Program-made: the position numbers and the translations under genes
Assembly: GCA_963828075.1 (NCBI GenBank)
Contig: CAWHDH010000021.1
Coordinates: 3,720,001 to 3,784,000 of the forward strand
Length of the DNA: 64,000 bases
Direction of reading: 5' to 3'
Source of the DNA: JACCYI01 sp963828075
Lineage (GTDB): Bacteria > Actinomycetota > Thermoleophilia > Solirubrobacterales > Solirubrobacteraceae
Part shown: positions 57,003 to 64,000 of the stretch, one piece after another
How positions within the stretch are numbered: position 1 is the stretch's first letter
Layout: each line of letters starts with the position of its first letter
The notes under the pieces: generated by a model
The model's database searches: none
What the model was told of the DNA's origin: nothing
Seen by the model: the letters and a program-made list of their open reading frames with translations, nothing else

Positions 57003-57206
57003 GGAGTCCTGAACACGGCCTTCCCGCCGCCGATGCGGCCGGGAGCCGGTCGGAGAACGGGCGGGCCCGTTCGGTGTGGTCTCAGACCAAGCTGGGCGTC
57101 GCACGCATCCGAAGGGAATGCGCCAGCATTTTCGAGGTTGTGGGTGGCGATCCAGCGCAGCGTCTGAGGCCGCATCCGGACGTGCCCGTCTTCTTCGACC
57201 GGCTCC

Positions 57207-58475
57207 TCAGCTGGTGGCGTCCCACGCCCGCAGGTGCGGGAGCGGGTCGAGCGCGGCGCCGCCGTCGTACCAGCCGGGCGCGCCCCACAGCTCGAAGTGC
57301 AGGTGGCAGCCGTCCGCACGCCCGGTGTCGCCGACGTAGCCGATGAGCTGGCCGGTGCGGATGCGGTCGCCCTCGTCGACCAGCGCGGCGTCGCGCAGGT
57401 GCATGTAGGCGTAGTCGACGTCGGTCTGCTCGCCGTCGACGACGATGTAGTTGCCGGCGCGCGAGTGGTACTGCTTGAACTTGACGCGACCGCCGCGGGC
57501 GGCGACGAGCGGGGTCCCGCAGACGGCGAACACGTCGTGGCCCTGATGACCGCGGCCGCCGCCGAACGCGGCGGCGCCCGTGCCGAAGCTGTGCGCGCCG
57601 CGGATCGGGAACCGATGGTCAAGGAGGTCGAAGGCGGGGACCGCCGGTGCGGCCGGCGGCGCGGCCGACGCCGCCGCGGACGAGGCGCTGGTCGCCTGCC
57701 CGCCCGCGTCATCGCGCGCGGTGACGCGGAACTCGTAGCGGCCGGGCGGCTGCGGCTGGCCGGCGACGGTGCCGTCCCAGGTCACGGTCTGCGGCACGTC
57801 GGGCGCGACCACGCCGGGCGCCCAGCTCGCGATCACGACGCCGTGGGCACTCCGCAGCAGCTCGACCGTCACGGTGGCCGGCTGGCGGTGGCGCAGCACA
57901 TAGGCGAGCGTGGCCTGGCGGACACCGTCGACGAAGACCTTGGAGTCCTGCAGCTCGACGTCGATGGCGGCGCCCTCGGCGGGCGCGCCGCCGGGGGCGG
58001 CGGGGGAGACCGTGAGCGGCGCGGCCGTCGGCGGCGACTCGGCGCCGTCGGCGTTGACGACGGCGACCGGGCCGCTGTGCGCCAGACGGGGGACGTTGAC
58101 GAGGATCCGCTTGCGCGTGACCCTGCGCGGCGCCACGGTGACGTCGTCGGTGGCGCCGGCTTCGCCGAGGAACACGACGGACTCGACGCTGCGGATGGCG
58201 CGGCCGCGCAGGTCCAGCGTGGCGCCCGGCCGGGCGTCGGCCGGCCCCGCGCAGCGCGTCCGGCAGCGCAGTGCGGTGATCCGTGGCGCCCCGGGGAACA
58301 CCGCGCCGCCCGTCGGCGGCGCCGGCTTGGTCTCGGTCGGCTCGCCCGCCTCGGCGCCGCCCGGCGACTGCGCCGCCGCGGGGGAGGCGACCGCGAGGCC
58401 GAGAAGGCCCACCGTCAGCACGTATGCAGTTCTGCTCCGGGCCTGGTCGAGCCCGGAAACCGCAGGTCGCGGCAT
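57207..58475 (-). CDS. M23-family peptidase (LytM/lysostaphin-like) with bacterial Ig-like regions
   Basis: A 422-residue secreted protein. Signal peptide about 16-36 (AYVLTVGLLGLAVASPAAAQ). A Cys-containing, Ig/IPT-like stretch (about 60-160) and a flexible beta domain (about 165-255) precede the M23 domain (about 285-415). Zinc motifs are HQGHDVFAVCG (HxxxD) and GCHLHFELWG (HxH). The family cuts peptide cross-bridges in peptidoglycan. GAGGTGAG precedes ATG 58475. A c-di-AMP riboswitch lies just upstream, which fits control of wall hydrolases by c-di-AMP. Confidence 0.9.
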   Translation of the reverse strand: MPRPAVSGLDQARSRTAYVLTVGLLGLAVASPAAAQSPGGAEAGEPTETKPAPPTGGAVFPGAPRITALRCRTRCAGPADARPGATLDLRGRAIRSVESVVFLGEAGATDDVTVAPRRVTRKRILVNVPRLAHSGPVAVVNADGAESPPTAAPLTVSPAAPGGAPAEGAAIDVELQDSKVFVDGVRQATLAYVLRHRQPATVTVELLRSAHGVVIASWAPGVVAPDVPQTVTWDGTVAGQPQPPGRYEFRVTARDDAGGQATSASSAAASAAPPAAPAVPAFDLLDHRFPIRGAHSFGTGAAAFGGGRGHQGHDVFAVCGTPLVAARGGRVKFKQYHSRAGNYIVVDGEQTDVDYAYMHLRDAALVDEGDRIRTGQLIGYVGDTGRADGCHLHFELWGAPGWYDGGAALDPLPHLRAWDATS

Positions 58476-58493
58476 CTCACCTCTATGAGCGTG

Positions 58494-58614
58494 CGGCCTA
58501 CGGGGTTAGCTGACGGGCTCGCGCAAGCTGCGCTACCAGGCGGCAATGCCTGGACTCGCCCCGATACGTCCGAGTCGGTTCCCCCGCTCCACCCGTCCTG
58601 GGTGGACTCGGCCA
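58494..58614 (-). promoter_or_regulatory. c-di-AMP riboswitch (ydaO/yuaA leader)
   Basis: On the minus strand the leader contains the conserved blocks of the ydaO family: GGGGGAACC (about 58586-58578), GGGGCGAGTCC about 15 bases later, a GCCTGGTAGCGC stem, and the hallmark CGTCAGCTAACCCCGTAGGC (58515-58496). The ribosome site and ATG of the M23 peptidase follow within 20 bases. In actinobacteria this class controls wall hydrolases and shuts expression off when c-di-AMP is high. Ends are approximate. Confidence 0.88.
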
Positions 58615-58721
58615 CGTTATGAACGCGCGACAGAATACACGCACGGACGGCGCCGGCGACCGCTCCCGGGGTGTCCTATAGTGTGCCGCCGCCGCGCCTG
58701 AGCGTGGCTATTCCCATGCTG

Positions 58722-59159
58722 ATGAAGACCTACGTCGCCACTCCCACCGACCGCGAGCGCAACTGGTACGTCGTCGACGCCGAGGGCAAAACGCTCGGCC
58801 GCCTGGCCACCCAGATCGCCGACACGCTGCGCGGCAAGCGCAAGCCGACCTACACGCCGCACGTGGACACCGGCGACTTCGTCGTGGTGATCAACGCGGA
58901 GAAGATCTCCGTCACCGGCAACAAGCTCGCCGAGAAGAAGTACTACCGCCACTCGGGCTACCCCGGCGGGCTGAAGTCGCGCACGCTCAACGACATGCTG
59001 GAGCGCCGCCCGGAGGAGGTCCTGCGGATCGCCGTCCGCGGGATGCTCCCCAAGAACCGCCTCGCCCGCAAGCAGCTCACCAAGCTCAAGGTGTACGCCG
59101 GGCCGGACCACCCACACGCCGCGCAGAAGCCGCAGGCCCTGGAGATCAAGACTCGATGA
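58722..59159 (+). CDS. rplM: Large ribosomal subunit protein uL13
   Basis: A 145-residue ribosomal protein: MKTYVATPTDRERNWYVVDAEGKTLGRLATQIADTLRGKRKPTYTPHVDTGDFVVVINAEKI, then GYPGGLKSRTLNDMLERRPEEVLRIAVRGMLPKNRLARKQL. ATG 58722 matches the family start; ATG 58716 is 6 bases earlier. TATAGT (58677-58682) is a strong -10 box. It overlaps rpsI by ATGA. Confidence 0.95.
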   Translation: MKTYVATPTDRERNWYVVDAEGKTLGRLATQIADTLRGKRKPTYTPHVDTGDFVVVINAEKISVTGNKLAEKKYYRHSGYPGGLKSRTLNDMLERRPEEVLRIAVRGMLPKNRLARKQLTKLKVYAGPDHPHAAQKPQALEIKTR

Positions 59160-59989
59160 TCGACGACGACGACACCCCTCGCGACGACGAGGCCACCGAG
59201 CCGCAGGAGATCGCCGCCGAGGACGCCGTCGGCGCCCAGGAGCAGCCGCCCGCCGAGCAGCAGGAGCGTGAGCAGGCGATCGTCGAGGAGCCCGTCGCCG
59301 AGTCCGAGCAGATCCTCGCCGAGGAGACCGCGCTGCCCGCCACGCCGGTCGAGGAGTCCTCGAAGGCCGATCCCCCGACCGCCGGCCCCGTGCCCGCCGT
59401 CGAGGACGAGGAGGACGACGAGCCCGAGACCCCGCGCGTCAAGCCCGCCATCCCGGGCATGGACCTCGAGGTCGACATCGTGCCCGAGGGCGAGGACGCC
59501 CTTCGCCGCGACGAGGACGACGACGAGGACGGCGCCGACTCCGACGAGGACGAGGACATCCTCTCCCAGCCGATCGCCGAGGCCAGCATCGATCTCGCGG
59601 CGGGCGCGCGCTACCGCGCGACCGGCAAGCGCAAGACCGCCGTCGCCCGCGTGATCCTCAAGCCCGGCACGGGCGCGTACGTCATCAACGGCCGCGACAT
59701 CAACGCCTACTTCCCGCGCTCCACGCTCCAGCGCAACATCCGCCAGCCGCTCGAGACCGTCGGCTACGAGGACCGCATGGACGTCATCGCGACGATGCAC
59801 GGCGGCGGCGTCTCCTCCCAGGCCGGCGCCCTGCGCCACGGCATCTCGCGCGCGCTGCTCGAGGCGGACCCGAACCTGCGTGGCGAGCTCAAGCGCCGCG
59901 GCTTCCTGACGCGCGACGCGCGCGCCAAGGAACGCAAGAAGGCGGGCCTCAAGAAGGCCCGTAAGCGGCCGCAGTTCTCCAAGCGCTGA
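59156..59989 (+). CDS. rpsI: Small ribosomal subunit protein uS9 with a long acidic N-terminal extension
   Basis: A 277-residue protein. The ribosomal core is residues about 150-277 (ARYRATGKRKTAVARVILKPGTGAYVINGRD to KKAGLKKARKRPQFSKR), complete with the KR tail. Residues 1-145 are an extension dominated by Glu, Asp, Ala and Pro (IDDDDTPRDDEATEPQE, DEDDDEDGADSDEDED). Typical uS9 is about 130 residues and actinobacterial forms are usually 150-170, so this extension is exceptional. ATG 59156 overlaps the rplM stop; no later start lies nearer the core with a clear ribosome site. The stop forms a CTGA overlap with glmM. Confidence 0.93.
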   Translation: MIDDDDTPRDDEATEPQEIAAEDAVGAQEQPPAEQQEREQAIVEEPVAESEQILAEETALPATPVEESSKADPPTAGPVPAVEDEEDDEPETPRVKPAIPGMDLEVDIVPEGEDALRRDEDDDEDGADSDEDEDILSQPIAEASIDLAAGARYRATGKRKTAVARVILKPGTGAYVINGRDINAYFPRSTLQRNIRQPLETVGYEDRMDVIATMHGGGVSSQAGALRHGISRALLEADPNLRGELKRRGFLTRDARAKERKKAGLKKARKRPQFSKR

Positions 59990-61287
59990 CCCGCAAGCTC
60001 TTCGGGACGGACGGGGTCCGCGGCGTCGCGGGCGAGTTCCTTAGTGCGGAGCTCGCCCTGGCGCTCGCCCGCGCCGCGACCACTCGGGTGAATGGGAGCG
60101 GGCCGCCGCAGGTCCTGGTGATCCGCGACACCCGCGAGTCCGGCGAGATGCTCGAGAGCGCGGTCGCCGCCGGGATCGCCGCGGCCGGCGGCCAGGCGCT
60201 GGTGGGCGGCGTGCTGCCGACGCCGGGCGCGCCGCTGCTCATCCGCCGCCACGGGCTGGACCTCGGCGTCGTCATCTCGGCGTCGCACAACCCCTACCGC
60301 GACAACGGGATCAAGTTCTTCGGCGGCGACGGCTTCAAGCTGTCCGACGCGACCGAGCTCGAGATCGAGGCGATGCTCGAGGAGGGCTTCGTCCCCACGG
60401 CCGCCGTCGGCCGCGTCCGCGAGCTCCACGGGCCGCTGGAGGACTACTTGCGCGCGCTGTCCGAGCGCTTTTCCGAGCTCGACCTCACCGGCTGCCGCAT
60501 CGCGATCGACTGCGCGAACGGGGCGACGTTCCGCGCCGCGCCCGAGATCTTCCGGCGGCTCGGCGCCGACGTCGAGGTCCTCGCCGCCGCGCCCGACGGC
60601 CGCAACATCAACGCGGGCTGCGGCTCGACCCACCTCGACGGGCTGATCGAGCACGTCCGCGCGGGCGGCCACGACGCCGGCTTCGCGTTCGACGGCGACG
60701 GCGACCGGATGCTCGCCGTCGACCGCACCGGCGCGGTGATCGACGGCGACGAGCTGATCGCGCTGGCGGCGCTGCACCGGCGCGTGCCCGGCGTCGCGGT
60801 GACGGTCATGACCAACTACGGCTTCCACACCGCGATGGGCGCCGCGGGGGTCGAGGTCGCCACGACGCCGGTCGGCGACCGCTACGTGCTCGAGGCGCTG
60901 CGCGAGCGCGGCTGGGCGCTCGGCGGCGAGCAGTCGGGCCACATCATCGACATGGACTTCGTGCCGTCCGGCGACGGCATCGCCGCCGCGCTGCTGACAC
61001 TCGAGGCGCTCGAAGGCGCCGACCTCGCCGACCGCCACGCGATGGAGAAGCTCCCGCAGCGGCTCGTCAACGTCCGCATCCGCGAGCGCGGCGCGCTGGC
61101 GGCGGCCCCCGGCGTCGATGCCGCGGTCGCCCGCGAGCAGGCCCACCTGGAGGGCCGCGGCCGGGTGCTCGTCCGCCCGAGCGGCACCGAGCCGCTCGTC
61201 CGCGTGATGGTCGAGGCGCCGACCCCGGACGAGGCCGAGGCCGTCTGCGGCCGGCTCGTCGCGGCGGTCGAGGCCGAGATCGCGTGA
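59986..61287 (+). CDS. glmM: Phosphoglucosamine mutase, probable CTG start
   Basis: A 433-residue enzyme interconverting glucosamine-6- and -1-phosphate. The N-terminal LTRKLFGTDGVRGVAGEFLS, catalytic serine in GVVISASHNPYRDNGIKFF, metal loop FDGDGDRML, sugar loop GGEQSGHII and phosphate loop RPSGTEPLVRVM are all present. The frame opens only at 59965 after a TAA, and no ATG, GTG or TTG occurs before GTG 60085, which lies after FGTDGVRG. CTG 59986, in a CTGA overlap with the rpsI stop, must therefore be the start or very near it. It forms an operon with rpsI and pairs functionally with glmS. Confidence 0.92.
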   Translation: MTRKLFGTDGVRGVAGEFLSAELALALARAATTRVNGSGPPQVLVIRDTRESGEMLESAVAAGIAAAGGQALVGGVLPTPGAPLLIRRHGLDLGVVISASHNPYRDNGIKFFGGDGFKLSDATELEIEAMLEEGFVPTAAVGRVRELHGPLEDYLRALSERFSELDLTGCRIAIDCANGATFRAAPEIFRRLGADVEVLAAAPDGRNINAGCGSTHLDGLIEHVRAGGHDAGFAFDGDGDRMLAVDRTGAVIDGDELIALAALHRRVPGVAVTVMTNYGFHTAMGAAGVEVATTPVGDRYVLEALRERGWALGGEQSGHIIDMDFVPSGDGIAAALLTLEALEGADLADRHAMEKLPQRLVNVRIRERGALAAAPGVDAAVAREQAHLEGRGRVLVRPSGTEPLVRVMVEAPTPDEAEAVCGRLVAAVEAEIA

Positions 61288-61295
61288 GCCGCGGC

Positions 61296-61336
61296 TAGAA
61301 TTACTCGCCCCGGGGGCTCGCGAGTGCGTGCCCCCG
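61296..61336 (+). promoter_or_regulatory. glmS promoter box and 5' leader hairpin
   Basis: TAGAAT (61296-61301) is a good -10 hexamer just after the glmM stop. CGGGGGC (61311-61317) and GCCCCCG (61330-61336) form a 7-bp stem with a 12-base loop, followed by TTTGCTT. It may terminate glmM transcripts or form a 5' hairpin on the glmS message. No glmS ribozyme core was recognised. Confidence 0.5.
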
Positions 61337-61365
61337 TTTGCTTCGACCACCACGAAGGGCTCCCT

Positions 61366-63225
<1,860 letters not shown>

Positions 63226-63250
63226 CGTCGACCGGAGGTCAGAGCTTGCG

Positions 63251-63619
63251 ATGACCGAAGGGCGAAACCTGAATATCGGTTTTGACCTCCTGGAGGTCGA
63301 CCGGATGGAGCAGGCGCTGGAGCGCCGGCCGGGGCTGGCGGAGCGGCTGTTCACCGACGCCGAGCGCGCGTACGCGGCCGGCAAGGCGCGGCCGGCGATG
63401 CACCTCGCCGCCCGGTTCTGCGCCAAGGAGGCGGTCGCCAAGGCGCTCGCGCTCGAGGTGTGGGGGCCGCGGGACGTCGAGGTGATCGGGGGCGGCGGGC
63501 CGCCGTCCGTGCGCCTGAGCGGCTACGCGGCCGAGCGCGCGGCGGCGCTCGGCGTCGAGGTCCGCGTCTCGCTCACGCACACCCGCGGCATGGCCGGCGC
63601 CGTGGCGGTCCTCGCGTGA
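63251..63619 (+). CDS. acpS: Holo-[acyl-carrier-protein] synthase
   Basis: A 122-residue phosphopantetheinyl transferase: IGFDLLEVDRMEQALERRPGLAERLFTDAERAYAAG carries the magnesium Asp, and ARFCAKEAVAKALALEVW holds the Glu/Lys motif. The C-terminal VRVSLTHTRGMAGAVAVL is typical. It activates ACP for fatty acid synthesis. The stop overlaps the GTG of the nnr gene, the conserved actinobacterial order. Confidence 0.93.
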   Translation: MTEGRNLNIGFDLLEVDRMEQALERRPGLAERLFTDAERAYAAGKARPAMHLAARFCAKEAVAKALALEVWGPRDVEVIGGGGPPSVRLSGYAAERAAALGVEVRVSLTHTRGMAGAVAVLA

Positions 63620-64000
63620 GCTGGGCGCCCTGGCTGCAGCCGCTGCCCGACGCGGAGCTGATGCGGGCGACGGACCGCTGGGCGATCGACGAGCGCGGGG
63701 TGCCGTCGCTGGACCTGATGGAGCGCGCGGGGGAGGGGCTCGCGCGCGTGACCGCCGAGCGCGCCCCCGCCGGCCGGGTCGTGGTCGTCTGCGGGAAGGG
63801 CAACAACGGCGGCGACGGGCTGGTCGTCGCCCGGCTGTTGAGGGCCGCCGGCCGCGACGTCGACGTGCTGCTGACCGCCGACCCCGGCGAGCTCACCGGC
63901 GATCCGGCGGCGAACCTGGAGCGCCTGCCGGGGGACCGCCCGCGCCGCTTCGACGCGGCCGCCCTCGACGGCGCCGCGGTGATCGTCGACGCCCTGCTCG
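63616..64000 (+). CDS. nnr: NAD(P)H-hydrate epimerase/dehydratase (5' part)
   Basis: At least 128 residues from GTG 63616 to the window edge. LMRATDRWAIDERGVPSLDLMERAGEGLA and CGKGNNGGDGLVVARLLRAAGRDV are the signatures of the YjeF N-terminal epimerase domain, which repairs hydrated NAD(P)H. In actinobacteria it is usually fused to the C-terminal ADP/ATP-dependent dehydratase; that part is outside the window. Confidence 0.9.
   Translation, partial: MSWAPWLQPLPDAELMRATDRWAIDERGVPSLDLMERAGEGLARVTAERAPAGRVVVVCGKGNNGGDGLVVARLLRAAGRDVDVLLTADPGELTGDPAANLERLPGDRPRRFDAAALDGAAVIVDALL

Noticed and set aside
58476..58620. tRNA gene
   Set aside because: The structured region initially looked tRNA-like, but it lacks a T-loop GTTCGANTC and instead matches the ydaO riboswitch blocks.
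61302..61365. glmS ribozyme in the glmS leader
   Set aside because: The leader is only about 60 bases and shows a simple hairpin. The ribozyme core of firmicute glmS leaders is not recognisable.

Overview
The window is a very GC-rich, densely packed chromosomal segment with many 1-16 base gene overlaps (GTGA, ATGA, CTGA) and gene pairs or orders typical of Actinomycetota: murI-rph-rdgB, rplM-rpsI-glmM-glmS-acpS-nnr, guaB3-guaA, and the CysO/CysM/Mec sulfur-carrier route to cysteine. Together with RTX/beta-propeller secreted proteins and many Zn-ribbon and Flp-type small proteins, this points by inference to the Thermoleophilia (Solirubrobacterales). No rRNA, tRNA, CRISPR array, prophage or recognisable transposase gene was seen.

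Layout. 1-3.9 kb: a partial ankyrin protein, a Sco1 copper chaperone and a NarL-type two-component pair. 3.9-11.8 kb: a sulfur block. A rhodanese-ThiF activating enzyme and its carrier CysO come first. They are separated by an inverted-repeat array and a two-gene HExxH metalloprotein island from CysM, two Tat-exported ferritin-like proteins, TatA and the JAMM peptidase Mec. A 16-base palindrome lies over the promoters of both the activating-enzyme gene and cysM. 11.8-24 kb: mixed metabolic and envelope genes (PhzF-like, polysaccharide deacetylase, an ECF sigma factor with a SnoaL-like tail, cupin, ROK kinase, penicillin acylase, DUF1152 and DUF1802 proteins, a beta-hydroxyacid dehydrogenase, a YjbR-like protein). 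24-28 kb: a hydantoinase/oxoprolinase A-B pair. 28-33.6 kb: nadB, an HDAC-like deacetylase, two Zn-ribbon proteins (one with a SPOR domain), a glycosyltransferase and a Flp-type pilin. 34-41.7 kb: murI-rph-rdgB-CDF transporter, then HU-pyrF-LysM-DD-carboxypeptidase-PfkB kinase. 41.8-46.7 kb: guaB3-guaA and a frameshifted proline iminopeptidase. 46.7-58.5 kb: secreted and surface functions (two RTX-repeat proteins, an MBOAT O-acyltransferase with two SGNH proteins, and an M23 peptidase behind a c-di-AMP riboswitch). 58.7-64 kb: rplM-rpsI-glmM-glmS-acpS-nnr.

Main observations. (1) A complete thiocarboxylate-dependent cysteine pathway with a shared candidate operator. (2) An alternating inverted 13-base repeat with fixed 13 and 18-19 base spacings, in two arrays 17 kb apart. 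(3) Intergenic blocks bounded by similar inverted ends, one of them enclosing one of these arrays. (4) glmM and pyrF have no ATG/GTG/TTG upstream of essential motifs and appear to begin at CTG inside CTGA overlaps. (5) At least a dozen genes have a TAnnnT box 6-8 bases before the start codon, which suggests leaderless transcription. At one 24-base divergent gap the two boxes share the same TA. (6) A one-base frameshift splits a proline iminopeptidase. (7) Ribosomal protein uS9 carries an acidic N-terminal extension longer than its own core.
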